Shown here: in pieces, positions 54,513-64,000 of the stretch
Layout: every line of letters starts with the position of its first letter
How positions within the stretch are numbered: position 1 is the first letter of the stretch
Assembly (NCBI RefSeq): GCF_964019385.1
Contig: NC_088645.1
Span: 34,191,963-34,255,962 of the forward strand
Reading direction: 5' to 3'
Length of the DNA: 64,000 nucleotides
Source of the DNA: Sycon ciliatum
Taxonomy: Eukaryota; Porifera; Calcarea; Leucosolenida; Sycettidae
Notes under the pieces: generated by a model
Database searches by the model: none
Told to the model about the DNA's origin: nothing
The model's input: only the letters and a program-made list of their open reading frames with translations
Translations under genes and position numbers: made by a program

Positions 54513-55334
54513 ATGGCGTTTTGGAGCATGCATTTCCACAAGAGCCCGTCTGAGGAAACCTCCAGCCGAACAATAAGAACCTTGAAGGATGATATTGCGC
54601 AACTCAAAACTCTGGTGGGTAACGATAACACCAAAAACACCCTGATGTACAATGTCGGGGCACTACAGAACAGCAAGTTGAATAAAACAGATGCTGAGAT
54701 TATGGAGGGTCGAATCAAAGAATTCGCGGAGTCAACGGTGATAGATGACGAAACCCATTTGAAAACGGATGGCAGCGTGAGGATGAGAGGAAATCTGCAC
54801 ATGAATGGCAAACGCTTATGCTGGCTGGATTACGACGGTGTGTCGGACACCTGTGCTGTACCTGCTGGGTGGGTGAAGAAGGAATTAGCCCAAATCCGCA
54901 AAATGAAAGGTCCTAAAGGTGATCCAGGATTTGGTTGGTATAGCGGAGCAGACCCTCCGTCGCCACCCATCGGCAGACAGGGTGACTTCTATTTGGATGC
55001 TACCACCCTCGTTGTATATAAAAAACTCATTGCGGGTTGGACTGCATTCGGATCACTTAAAGGACATCGAGGAAGACCAGGGGTTCCTGGACCAAAAGGA
55101 AGTCCTGGCCCGACTGGGGAATCTGGATTGCAAGGTTTAAGGGGCCACACAGGACTGCAAGGACCCCAAGGACCATCAGGACACATAGGTGCTACAGGAC
55201 CGCAAGGACCCCCAGGAAACATAGGACCCCAAGGACCTGAAGGATCGCCAGGCCCTCAGGGTGACATGGGACCGCCGGGGCCCAGAGGTCCTCGGGGCCA
55301 CAGTGCAAAGAGTCTTCCAATACTTCTTCCATAA
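54513..55334 (+). CDS. Collagen-like fibre protein
   Basis: 273 aa from ATG 54513 ([14 protein letters not shown]), chosen because it abuts the rightward late motif. Residues about 25-130 are helical and charged with likely coiled-coil character. A short Gly-X-Y piece (KGPKGDPG) lies near 132. A globular insert ([18 protein letters not shown]) has the look of the segment preceding collagen repeats in phage and bacterial fibres. A continuous Gly-X-Y run of about 27 triplets follows to the C-terminus (ending GPRGHSAKS). Divergence from the penton gene suggests a vertex fibre or surface decoration; this is inference. Intact. Confidence 0.88.
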   Translation: MAFWSMHFHKSPSEETSSRTIRTLKDDIAQLKTLVGNDNTKNTLMYNVGALQNSKLNKTDAEIMEGRIKEFAESTVIDDETHLKTDGSVRMRGNLHMNGKRLCWLDYDGVSDTCAVPAGWVKKELAQIRKMKGPKGDPGFGWYSGADPPSPPIGRQGDFYLDATTLVVYKKLIAGWTAFGSLKGHRGRPGVPGPKGSPGPTGESGLQGLRGHTGLQGPQGPSGHIGATGPQGPPGNIGPQGPEGSPGPQGDMGPPGPRGPRGHSAKSLPILLP

Positions 55335-55489
55335 TACGAAAACCAGAGTGAGATTATAGAAATGTTTCCTTTCTTTTCAATTCAACGAATTCATGCAATG
55401 GATGGTTTGATTACGGTTGAAATTGACTGTATGATTCATAAAGAACAATATTCTCCAAGCAAGTGATGACACGTACACCTTAAATCAGT
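55335..55489. other. Convergent 3' region between collagen-like and TFIIB-like genes
   Basis: 155 bp, AT-rich, between two converging stops. No separate gene. Confidence 0.4.
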
Positions 55490-56158
55490 TTAGAATGCCT
55501 GCACAATGGTGGATAGTATATAGATCAATGCATCTGGATAGTCATCATAAGCCAGTGAGGCAGCAAGTGGTAGCTTCGGTTCAACTCCATAATGTTGGAT
55601 GAGTTCAATCATTAGCTGTTCTTCTTGCTCTGTCATATCCACCGTCCTCTCAATAAACCGTTCAAAGTGAGCCTTACGTAGTTTCTTTGGGGTTATGATC
55701 TTCATCCACATTTTGAAGAACACTGGGGAAGTCTTGAATAGGGAAGCATTTCTCATCCATGCATCTTTGCTTCTGGGGAGATGAAGACTGAGTATCTGCA
55801 CCATCTCTTCATCTTCATAGTAAATGCATGACAGGGCGATGGCATAATTCAGAGCTCTATACTCACTGCCCTTCTTCATAGCGTAGAGGCGTTGCCGAGT
55901 TTCAAAAAGCGATGGGTATAGCGGCTTACAAACTCCCACCTTCTCGATAAAAGCCCCCAGACTTTTATCCACTGATTCCAGTCGCTGCACATCTGTGTAA
56001 GGCTTACTGGGCAGCATTACACGCTCTGCTACATTTGCCTCTGGCGCAAACAAAGAGCCCAAGACTAGACCACATTTCATGCAAACGACAGCTTCTTCCG
56101 TTTCTATTTCTTCATGGTTACACCCATCACAAAATTCAACTTCCTCCTGAAACTCCAT
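55490..56158 (-). CDS. TFIIB-like transcription factor
   Basis: 222 aa. The N-terminal zinc ribbon has Cys10, Cys13, Cys26 and Cys29 (FCDGC..VVCMKCGLVLG), the TFIIB pattern including the CGLVxG ending. An all-helical region follows (about 60-222; SVDKSLGAFIEKVGV, ALNYAIALSCIYYED, RKAHFERFIERTVDM) that fits one full and one partial cyclin fold. It is shorter than cellular TFIIB (about 310-350 aa). TFIIB bridges promoter DNA/TBP and RNA polymerase II; large nucleocytoplasmic DNA viruses carry such factors, but it is not part of the usual Polinton set. It lacks the late motif and has CCAAT boxes instead, which suggests early expression. Confidence 0.82.
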   Translation of the reverse strand: MEFQEEVEFCDGCNHEEIETEEAVVCMKCGLVLGSLFAPEANVAERVMLPSKPYTDVQRLESVDKSLGAFIEKVGVCKPLYPSLFETRQRLYAMKKGSEYRALNYAIALSCIYYEDEEMVQILSLHLPRSKDAWMRNASLFKTSPVFFKMWMKIITPKKLRKAHFERFIERTVDMTEQEEQLMIELIQHYGVEPKLPLAASLAYDDYPDALIYILSTIVQAF

Positions 56159-56222
56159 GGTGCCAAATGCAACTGTAATGATCCTGACGCATTACTTTAT
56201 CCCTTCCACTAATTGTTATCGG

Positions 56223-56264
56223 CCAATCAGCATACTCTCGTCAACTCACATCCAATCAGCATAC
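56223..56264 (-). promoter_or_regulatory. Two CCAAT boxes in a direct repeat upstream of the TFIIB-like gene
   Basis: CCAATCAGCATAC occurs at 56223-56235 and 56252-56264, 65 and 94 bp upstream of the ATG at 56158. CCAAT boxes (NF-Y sites) work in either orientation. This is a host-type promoter, in contrast with the late genes. Confidence 0.6.
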
Positions 56265-56382
56265 CCCACGTCACACTAACGTTACACACACTTGTGTCAT
56301 ATATGCGAAAAAAATGGTACTGGATCATAGCAAAATCCTCCTGGATAATGAACAAAATAACGATTAAAACACAACTCACAAT

Positions 56383-56562
56383 AACAACAACAACAACAAC
56401 AACAACCAACAACAACCAACAACAACCAACAACAACCAACAACAACCAACAACAACCAACAACAACCAACAACAACCAACAACAACCAACAACAACCAAC
56501 AACAACCAACAACAACCAACAACAACCAACAACAACCAACAACAACAACCAACAACAACAAC
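56383..56562. repeat. (AACAACCAAC)n minisatellite
   Basis: About 14-15 units with a 10-bp period, flanked by (AAC)n, between the TFIIB-like gene and the right TIR. The long frames across it on both strands are repeat artefacts. Confidence 0.95.
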
Positions 56563-56699
56563 ACGGCCAGGGACTGAAAGTCGCACGCTAAGTATGGGCA
56601 ACTTACTTGTCAATCACTGCACATCTACGATGTGCGAATAAAACGAATGCAAGGAACGTGAACTTGTTGCTGCACATCTACGAAGTGCGAATCAGGGAG

Positions 56700-57142
56700 T
56701 AGTATAATGACACGTGTACTAGTCCACCTTCTGTTGCACTGCGTCTTTTCCGCAGGGCCACTGAAGGTCGCACGCTCCGCGTGCTCATGCGCGCATGCGC
56801 AATATGTCATTCACTGCACATCTACGATGTGCAAATCAGGGAGTAGTACGTATTTTACTACTCCCTGGTGCGAATACAACGAACGTGCACAAGTGCACGG
56901 TCGCCACGGAAAAGAACATGATGACATTTATGGCATGGCAGGGGCAAAGGTCGAACCCTGGGGGAGTCCCGGGGCCAGACCAAGCGCGCCCGATACAGTG
57001 TGCCTTATTTAACCCAAAGGTCAAAGGTCAAACCCTGGGGGAGTCCCGGGGCCAGACCAAGCACGACCGACACAGTGTGCCTTATTTGGCCCAAAGGTCA
57101 AAGGTCAAAAAGTGGCCCAGAACCTGCCCCGCACTTACTACT
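56700..57142 (-). repeat. Polinton right terminal inverted repeat (443 bp)
   Basis: Mirror of 41586-42028, ending CCCCGCACTTACTACT at 57142. Inward of 56700 the match stops abruptly. A GTAGTA-type motif and the hairpin GCACATCTACGATGTGC also occur nearby (56817). Confidence 0.95.
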
Positions 57143-57148
57143 GACCAG
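57143..57148 (+). repeat. Target-site duplication, right copy (GACCAG)
   Basis: Identical to 41580-41585; immediately followed by TTCCGGTGTGACCTCGCC, where the LINE ORF2 frame resumes. Confidence 0.95.
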
Positions 57149-58607
57149 TTCCGGTGTGACCTCGCCGAAGCACTCAGCGCTAATCCTACATCCGCCCACA
57201 TGGATGTTGACGACATGTGGACGGCTTTCTATGAAGGGTTCAAAACAGTTCTAGACATACATGCACCCATCATGCTCTCGTCAAGACGCCAGAGAGCTGC
57301 TGCGAGATTACCTTGGCTCGACAAGGATACGTACCAACTCACGCAAAAGAAAAACAGATTACACAAGCGCTGGCTAGGAGATAGAGGAAATGACATCCTA
57401 CTCTCCCGGTATAAAACAGCCCGGTCTCAGGCATCCAACGCAATCCGCAAGAAAAGAAACGCTTTTTTCACCAGACAATGTGAGCAGCACTCTCATGATC
57501 CAAGGAGAATGTGGTCAACCTTGAACGCGGTAACCGGCCGCTCCAAGGCAAGGCAGGACCCAGTGTGCGATGTTTCTGCAGTGAGCAGCTCCTTCAATAG
57601 TATTGTCACTGATCCAAGTCGTCCGGACACCCTACAGATACCCCATGGTCCCTGCACCCGCAACTCACTATCAGCTCTCACGCCAACGACCTGTCCCGCA
57701 GTACAGCGATTACTCGCCACAATCGATCCTGACAAGGCTACAGGCAGTGACGAGATCCCTGGCCGTCTGCTGCGAGCCTGCAGTGATATTGTTGCCCCGC
57801 ACTTATGCGACCTCTTCAATGCCTCCTTGCATTCCGGTCGCCTACCGAAGCCGTTCAAACACGCCCTGGTAAAGCCGCTTTACAAAGCAGGGGACCCAAC
57901 AGTCGCCACTAACTACAGACCTGTGTCATTATTACCAATTGTTGCGAAGCTGCTTGAAAAGGTAGTACATCGCCAGCTTACAAGGTTCCTCGCGGCAAAC
58001 GACGTGCTGCCGACCACGCAATTTGCATACCGCACAAACCACTGCACTGAAGACGCTTTGGTACTCCTGACGGAGAACATTCTCCATGCAAAGGACGCGC
58101 GACTAGCCAGTGGTGTGTGTTTGCTGGGCATGTCGAAGGCTTTCGACAAAGTCAAGCATGACATTCTTGTACGCGATCTTTTCGAAGTTGGCCTTCACGG
58201 CACTGCACTCCAATGGTTTGCAGACTACCTCGAAGGACGCACCCAACAAGTGCAAATCGCTGGATCCATTGGTGTCAGTGGCACATGCTCATGTGGCGTC
58301 CCGCAGGGTTCCGTTCTCGGACCCGTGCTTTTCAACATCTACACCAGGCATGTGCCCACCATTGCCAGTCCGTCCATCTCAGTGCAGTTTGCTGACGATA
58401 TTGCTCTCACGTTCAGCTACCCTGATTGCCAGGAAGTATCGCGAGTTTTAACAACGTCTACAACCGAGATTGCTAACCACCTCCAGAAACGGAATCTAAT
58501 CCTGAACACTAGCAAAAGCCATGTCTTGCGAATTTCCGGCCAAGACATTACTGTCAAATGCCGTGGAAACCCGCTACCAGCAGTTCCCCATGCGAAGTAC
58601 CTGGGCA
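57149..58607 (+). pseudogene. LINE ORF2, reverse transcriptase part
   Basis: Continues the endonuclease half at 40818-41585. RT motifs: TGSDEIPGRLLRACSD, YRPVSLLPIVAKLLEKV, TQFAYRTNHCTEDALV, motif A LLGMSKAFDKVKHD, GVPQGSVLGPVLFNIY and motif C VQFADDIALT. In motif A the catalytic Asp position (LD-x-SKAFD in the family) is Gly (codon GGC at about 58126-58131), which should abolish polymerisation. The frame continues into leucines because a (TTG)n insertion starts at 58608. Confidence 0.85.
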
Positions 58608-58712
58608 TGTTGTTGTTGTTGTTGTTGTTGTGTTTATTTTAATTCGCAAACCAAACGGGCAGATCTGCCCAATGAAAAGGTGGCGAATGCAGATAGAAAG
58701 CAGTAATAAATC
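58608..58712 (-). mobile_element. Short LINE 3'-end insertion in ORF2
   Basis: About 105 bp interrupting the codons for YLG. On the minus strand it ends AATTAAAATAAACACAACAA, a LINE-like 3' end with a (CAA)n tail, like the one at 39000-39078. A strongly truncated insertion; no clear target duplication was seen. Confidence 0.7.
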
Positions 58713-59312
58713 ACGATAGACGAGCACGTTCGATTTGACGAACACGTTAACAATGTTGTGAAGAAGGCCTCGCAGAAGGTGGGAGCACTCTGGAGAGCCC
58801 GCCGTTGCCTTACAAGAAAGTCCAGAGAGCAGTACGTGAAATCCGTTGTGATGCCAGATTTGCTCTACGGGTCCGTGGCGTTCTCTGGGTGCCTTCGACA
58901 AGACCAGCGGTCCCGCCTTCAGGTCCAGCAAAACCGTGCGGCACGCGCCGTATTCGGCCTGCCACCTCGCACAAGCGCCCAACCTCTGCTTGCTCGTCTG
59001 CAGCTGTATGGCATCGAAGAGCTCCACAAGCAAAAGACCCTTATTATGATCTGGCGTTGCTCGAATGGTCGGGCAAGCAATGCACTGCAAGCCCTTCTGG
59101 AGCATCCCAGTACTCGAACAACGCGCGCACAACGCAGCTTGGGCCTTCGAGTGCCCAAATCTGCTTCCAAAGCCGGCCACGACCGTCCAACCGCTCGCGG
59201 GTCCATTTTATGGAACACCCTGCCATCCGACGTGCGTGGTATTACCCAGTACCACCAGTTCAAACAAGCCTGCCTCCCGTTCTGTCTTGCCAGCAGTAGC
59301 ACCCACTACTGA
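58713..59312 (+). pseudogene. LINE ORF2, C-terminal part
   Basis: The frame resumes with EHVRFDEHVNNVVKKASQK, then LWRARRCLTRKSREQYVKSV, LYGIEELHKQKTLIMIWRC and the terminal GSILWNTLPSDVRGITQYHQ, ending at the stop at 59310. These are the thumb and C-terminal segments of LINE ORF2. Apart from the two insertions and the motif A change, the frame is intact. Confidence 0.85.
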
Positions 59313-59553
59313 ACACTACAGGAATCTTTGAACGTTTGCACAGTACCAGTCATGTGCTGTTTACCGCCTCCCCGTTGTTGTATTCTAACGTTAACGTTAT
59401 TCATTGACTGAGCGTTCTTTGCTTTGTACTACACCCTGCTATCATGTTAGGCTGTTTCCTACAATATTTTACTGTTTCCATTCGCTTCCATGTAATTGGG
59501 TGACACCGCCCGTTTGGTTCTGCGGATTCAAATAAAAATGTACCTACCTAGTC
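59313..59553 (+). mobile_element. LINE 3' UTR
   Basis: Contains TTCCTACAATATTTTACTG, CCATTCGCTTCCATGTAAT and GGTTCTGCGGATTCAAATAA, ending TGTACCTACCT. Mirrored by the fragment at 8188-8375. Confidence 0.85.
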
Positions 59554-61372
59554 CATCGGCCAAATCTCAGAAAGGGCCTCTTTCGGCGAAGGTGATGCAC
59601 TGAAGCTCCAACTAAACGCCCTTTGGCACACTAGCTCATGAGACCCCATAGAATACGAATCCGATTGTTGGACGTTGCCAATCCAGTCCAGGATAGTCGA
59701 ACTGGGTCGAGTACCTTCTTCCGATTTTCGTAATTTCGTCCACCATTACATCTTTCTCATCGACTTTTTTTCGCGTGGCGAATGTTCTTGACCCGCTGAG
59801 CAGAATCTACGCACGCTCGAACACTTGAAATGCCTGCATATTGACGGTTCGCAAGATTCTAGCGAGCTTGGTGGAAATCTATTATTTATTTGGACATTTT
59901 TGGGGAATCTGAATTATTATTATTTAGAACGGTAGAAGCTCATTCGGAGAAGACGGCGTGTCGCCGCTGTCGGATTGTCGCTACTGTGTTTCAGACGTAT
60001 TTGCTTGAACGTGCTATTGAGGATGGACAGAAGATGAAGTGACGGCTTTCTTGAACACGGACGTTGTGTCTACATTGTAGCTGAAACATCTCATCTGGCG
60101 TCTAGAACGCAATTATTATGAGTTGTGAGTGCCAGCTGAGCTGAACACAAGCTGGACACCATTCGTCAGCTGGGAATTTGCATCGAAGCTCTTGATAGCC
60201 ACGATAAGCATAATTATACAGAGGTAACCTTGTTTGACTCAATACGCATGCAGGTGATACCACTAGTGGCAATACAATGTGAATGGTGCAAAATTGATGC
60301 AACCACGGATATGTACTTCGTACAATCACGAACAATTGTAAGGCAAGTGTTCATGCCTGTCATAGAAGAATTTCAGCCCGGAAGTCTTGTTGTCATGGTC
60401 ATAAATAATACAGGACTTGAGTTGGCTCTGGACATGAACACACTTGTGGTGAATACGGTCATTATTGCGAGAAAAATATTTAGCCACTGTATGTTAACAC
60501 CTGATGCCGCACTACACGCAATATTTCATGTACATGTATGTGAGACTCAATTGCATCTTCAAGGCCGTAGATGCATGTAAGCACACAATGCTGTACAGTA
60601 TAAGTAGTAGTCGACATGTGGTGCCTTCCTGGTCCACACGCACATGCGGCAAGTTGGGAATGACACATGACCTATCTGCACTGCACAGCGTGAGCTTAGA
60701 AAGGAATATTGCACACATAGTGCTTTTTTTGTGTTCCGATATCGTTAAGCCGGTATACATTATACTAGTATCCTTATACATGTACCTGGTCACTCGATAG
60801 GCGATGCCGACTGTACTAATCTTATCCATATTACCCGATACGCTATAGCACACTGCGTCAGATCACTATGCAACAAAACAAGAGCTTTGGAGCGAATATA
60901 CACTGAAGCAAAGTAGGTTTCAACGGTACAGCACTAGTCACGATGAGGGGAGTTACGAGGATGGTTAGGCCGTGACACATAGATGATGATTGTTAATGAT
61001 TCATGCATGGTGGAAAATTACCACCAATGGCGATGATATTGCTTTCACAACAATGACATCAGTAGGAGCAGTGACACAACCTTACTGCTCCAAGTAGGAT
61101 TTACAAGCGAGTGAAGGGAGAGCAGACTGGTCTAATAGCAGACCGGGTCTAAGCAAGGAAGTAATCAGCATCAGAGGTGAGCTTGCACATCAGAAAACAG
61201 AATGATGATCACCAAACACAGAGAAGTTGGCTATGTGTATGTTTGTGTCACTGTGTGTGCATGTGTGTGTGTGTGCATGTGTGTTTGTGTGTATGCGCGC
61301 ACATCTGTGTGTGAGAGAGAGGCAGACAGACAGATAGCATATGGTGGGAGGGATCAAGGTCTGACCTCAGAG
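59554..61372. other. No gene recognised
   Basis: Short frames only (the longest, plus 60230-60580, has no family motif). Contains (TG)n-rich sequence at 61220-61312. Confidence 0.4.
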
Positions 61373-62444
61373 TTAAGGGGGCACATCACAAGGGGGGCAC
61401 ATCACCCAAAAATTTCATATGGCATTCAATTGACCGTAACTTTGGTGTTTCTCAGTGGATTTGAGTGAAATTTTGACCACACACTCCTGCCACTATGCTG
61501 GCCCTCAGGACATGATTTACAAGTTCTTGCGCCTCACTGACAGGCTTTCCAGGCCGGAAAAACTCAAATTTCCGGCATAGTGCTACGGTGTGCGAGCCAC
61601 CCAGGAGCCAAACAAATGCATTTACATTTTTTTCACATTTTCGGGCCCATTCTCTCCGTGCGCGGGACCCAAACCTAAAACAAGTCCAGAAGCAGCCATG
61701 GGTGGTGGGGTAGGGCCCCTCAACGTGGCCCTGGAATCTGTCACAACGGAACGAGTGGGCGTTCTTTCACGGACTCCCACAGACCCAAGTCAATTTTTGA
61801 ATTTTTTTAGGTTTAGCACGTGCTACGAGGTCGTACCTTTCATACAACATCCAGTGCTGGGACCTCCACGGCAAGCCATTTCCACAGCGCTGCACACCAA
61901 ATCCAGGATGCCCTCAGAAACCGGCAAAGACTGCCACTCACGTTTCACTACTGCCTAGTACTGAATCCTACCTGACTTCTTGACACGACTCAAACTTGCC
62001 AAAGTCACTAAATCAACGTCAACTACAATAATCAAGCCACATATCTGCAACGTCACGAGGGTGCTGGCAAAAGTCCTGCTGCACGGCGGCGGGCAAAGCC
62101 CGCCGCCGTGCAGCCCAATACGTGGTTTTTTAACGTGATTTTTTGGACTTTTTTGGACTTGGGGCAAAATTCTGCACACTTTCGCGTGTTTCCATAATAC
62201 GACAAGTTGCGCACGGTCTGCTCAAATTCAATTACAGTGCTGCCAACAAATGACAGCATGCAACAAAAAAATCTTTCCTTGCAAGGGCACATTTTCGGCC
62301 ATAACTCTTGAACGGCTGGTCAGATAGGGACACAGTTTTCAGAGAATTTGCAGCTATTCATGCTCTTTCAACTGACGTAGCACTCGATATTAATTTACAA
62401 ATTCGATTTTTCAGCGAATTTTTGGGTGATGTGCCCCCTTTTAA
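61373..62444 (+). mobile_element. Family T element, full copy 2
   Basis: TTAA at 61373-61376 and 62441-62444. The body is about 95% like 11224-12241. The left end carries GGGGGCACATCAC twice. The hairpin CTGCACGGCGGCGGG / CCCGCCGCCGTGCAG is at about 62080-62113. An extra segment TTTTTGGACTTGGGGCAAAA (near 62150) is absent from copy 1. Confidence 0.85.
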
Positions 62445-62589
62445 CAGCAGGTGGTCGCTAAAACCAGAGGTCGCTTACACCAGGTTTTACTGTTGTTCGT
62501 TTACAAAAATTGGACTTGCTTAGCCACTTTTTTGAACAGTCACCTGTACTTCTTCGAAAAACTAAAAAATATTCAGGCAATTTCGGTTA

Positions 62590-62980
62590 ATGGTGGTAGA
62601 GAGTCGTAAAATCCCTGAAAAATCGAATTTGTAAATTCATATCGAGTGCTACATCAGTTGAAAGAGCCTGAACAGCTGCAAAATCTCTGAAACTTTTGTC
62701 TCGATCTGACCAGCCGTTCAAGAGTTATGGCCGAAAATGTGCCCTTGCTCGGAAAGATTTTTTTGTTGCACGCTGTCATTTGTTGGCAGAAATGTATTTG
62801 AATGTGAGCAGAGCGTGCGCAACTTGTCGTATCATGGAAAGACGCGAAAGTGTGAAGAATTTTGCTCCAAGTCCAAAAATCACGTTTTTTAGCCACGTAT
62901 TGGGCTGCACGGCGGCGGGCGAACGCCTTGCATCAGGACTTTTGCCAGCACCCTCGTGACGTTCCAGATATGTGACTTAA
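62590..62980 (-). mobile_element. Family T element, deleted copy
   Basis: GAAAAATCGAATTTGTAAAT, CAGCCGTTCAAGAGTTATGG, GTATTGGGCTGCACGGCGGC and CAGCACCCTCGTGACGTT follow the reverse order of copy 1. The outer termini are degenerate; TTAA is present at 62977-62980 only. Confidence 0.7.
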
Positions 62981-62984
62981 GGAG

Positions 62985-63173
62985 TACGGCTGGCTTTTCT
63001 CGGATTGGCTATCTCGATGCTGACCGGTGGAATATGCTGCCTTCCACTGTTCGTACTTGTACCGATTACCGCTCATTTATTCGCTCATGCATAACCTTCC
63101 TAGGGGCTCCCGTAAGAAGACCATAGGTCTGTGGGAAACACCCTAGTAAAATAAAAGTTAAATAATAATAATA
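62985..63173 (+). pseudogene. LINE ORF2 C-terminus and (AAT)n tail
   Basis: Encodes RWNMLPSTVRTCTDYRSFI, the LINE C-terminal module, then a stop, a short 3' UTR and AAATAATAATAATAA. A third LINE family by tail type. Confidence 0.65.
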
Positions 63174-63174
63174 A

Positions 63175-63520
63175 GGGGGCACATCACCCAAAAATTCGCT
63201 GAAAAATCGAATTTATAAATTCATATTGAGTGCTACGTCAGTTGAAAGAGCATGAATAGCTGCAAATTCTCTGAAAACTGTGTCCCTATCTGACCAGCCG
63301 TTCAAGAGTTATGGCCGAAAAAGTCCAAAAAATCACGTTAAAAAAACCACGTATTGGGCTGCACGGCGGCGGGCAAAGCCCGCCGCCGTGCAGCAGGACT
63401 TTCGCCAGCACCCTCGTGACGTTGCAAATATGTGGCTTGATTATTGTAGTTGACGTTGACTTAGTGACACTAAAATTACGGTCAATTGAATGCATGAAAT
63501 TTATGGGTAGGCTGCCCCCT
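63175..63520 (-). mobile_element. Family T element, internal-deletion derivative (346 bp)
   Basis: Both termini are present (GGGGGCACATCACCC and GGGTAGGCTGCCCCC) together with the GC hairpin, but most of the body is missing. Confidence 0.8.
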
Positions 63521-63635
63521 GAAAATACGATGGACCAGAACGCATGACTGTCTTGGCGACAGGATAGGGATGGGGCTGGATGCCAAGCTATAGATCAGTA
63601 GAGGGGAAAAGAGAGGGTTTACAAATCAGGTATTT

Positions 63636-64000
63636 GAGCCACGTATTGGGCTGCACGGCGGCGGGCGAAGCCCGCCGCCGTGCAGCAGGACTTTTGCCAG
63701 CACCCTCGTGACGTTGCAGATATGTGGCTTAATTATTGTAGTTGACGTTGATTTAGTGACTTTGGCAAGTTTGAGTCGTGTCAAGAAGTCAGGTAGGATT
63801 CAGTACTAGGCAGTAGTGAAACGTGAGTGGTAGTCTTTGCCGGCTTCTGAGGGTATCCTGGATTTGGTGTGCAGCGCTGTGGAAATAGCTTGCTGTGCAT
63901 GTGGAGGTCCCAGCACTGGATGTTGTATGAAAGGTACGACCTCGTAGCACGTGCTAAACCTAAAAAAAATCAAAAATTGACTTGGGTCTGTGGGAGTGTA
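63636..64000 (-). mobile_element. Family T element, cut by the window end
   Basis: GAGCCACGTATTGGGCTGCA, the GC hairpin, CAGCACCCTCGTGACGTTGC and on to CAAAAATTGACTTGGGTCTG are as in copy 1, reversed. It continues beyond the window. Confidence 0.8.

Larger units (their letters stand above)
41586..57142. mobile_element. Polinton/Maverick (adintovirus-like) element, complete, 15,557 bp
   Basis: Bounded by 443-bp TIRs starting AGTAGTAAGTGCGGGG and by GACCAG duplications. It carries the full Polinton core: protein-primed PolB, integrase, adenain-like protease, packaging ATPase, major capsid and penton-like proteins. Accessory genes are Bcl-2-like, collagen-like, TFIIB-like, a basic pVI/pX-like protein and small unknowns. 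PolB runs rightward. The late block (46960-54472) runs leftward and is tightly packed, and two accessory genes lie at the right end. The presence of all virion genes implies that the lineage can or could form particles. It looks recent; one gene has an in-frame stop. Confidence 0.97.
39568..59553 (+). mobile_element. LINE (CR1/L2/Daphne-like group) split by the Polinton
   Basis: One element in order: ORF1 (39616-40692), ORF2 endonuclease half (to 41585), the Polinton insertion (41586-57142) with GACCAG duplicated, ORF2 RT half (57149 onward), a 105-bp insertion near 58608-58712, ORF2 C-terminus (to 59312), and a 3' UTR ending AAATAAAAATGTACCTACCT. The 3' end is confirmed by a second copy at 8188-8375. 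The 5' boundary is uncertain (39450-39616). Confidence 0.85.

Noticed and set aside
53747..54811. Longer penton frame starting at 54811
   Set aside because: The upstream 113 codons overlap the collagen-like gene on the other strand and lie beyond the late promoter. The ATG at 54472 fits the motif.
56227..56613. Valine/leucine/cysteine-rich frames over the (AACAACCAAC)n repeat
   Set aside because: Pure translation of a minisatellite, with no stop codons because of its composition.
56795..58642. A 615-codon open frame starting in the Polinton TIR and running into the LINE RT
   Set aside because: It joins TIR sequence to the RT half of the LINE by chance across the insertion boundary. The TIR part is mirrored at the left end and is non-coding.

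Overview
The window looks like nuclear DNA of an animal, probably a marine invertebrate. The evidence is dense layered transposable elements (non-LTR retrotransposons, a Penelope-like element, TTAA- and TA-flanked DNA elements, tRNA-derived SINEs), spliceosomal introns, many microsatellites and an abundant TACATGTA octamer. No host gene was recognised with confidence. I cannot name the species.

Positions 1-39450 are a mosaic of repeats. A long, apparently non-coding dispersed family (called X-W-Y here) occurs many times (about 160-3870, 5730-6790, 7505-10480, 13815-14300, 19255-21770, 22645-25440, 29880-30827, 35660-36240). It is interrupted by fold-back/MITE insertions (886-1456, 5129-5545, 8693-8917, 10808-12263, 22843-25120), LINE 3' ends, Penelope GIY-YIG fragments (17786-19190), a 226-bp tandem repeat (25567-26240) and a decayed Mutator-like transposase (27300-28690). 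A 5'-truncated LINE ORF2 with an 810-codon open frame lies at 31641-34358.

The centre of interest is 39568-59553. A LINE (CCHC ORF1, endonuclease/reverse-transcriptase ORF2, 3' UTR) has been split by a complete 15,557-bp Polinton/Maverick (adintovirus-like) element at 41586-57142. That element has 443-bp terminal inverted repeats and a 6-bp target-site duplication, GACCAG. It carries a protein-primed family-B DNA polymerase with six introns, a two-TM protein, a Bcl-2-like protein, an adenain protease fused to an integrase with a chromodomain, an unknown gene with an in-frame stop, a 64-aa protein, a packaging ATPase, a basic pVI/pX-like protein, a double-jelly-roll major capsid protein, a penton-like protein, a collagen-like fibre protein and a TFIIB-like protein.

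The late (virion) genes are packed head to tail on the minus strand. Each has nearly the same short element just before its ATG: an AAATATTTCC box, then a GTTATAGTAAGT-like box. The divergent penton and collagen-like genes share a perfect 16-bp palindrome built from the first box. The TFIIB-like gene lacks this element and instead has two CCAAT boxes. I infer an early/late switch in which an element-encoded TFIIB-like factor may direct RNA polymerase to a dedicated late promoter. The near-identical TIRs and mostly open genes indicate a recent insertion.

Positions 59554-64000 hold an unassigned stretch and then five repeat insertions: four copies of the TTAA-flanked family with a GC-rich hairpin, and one LINE 3' end.
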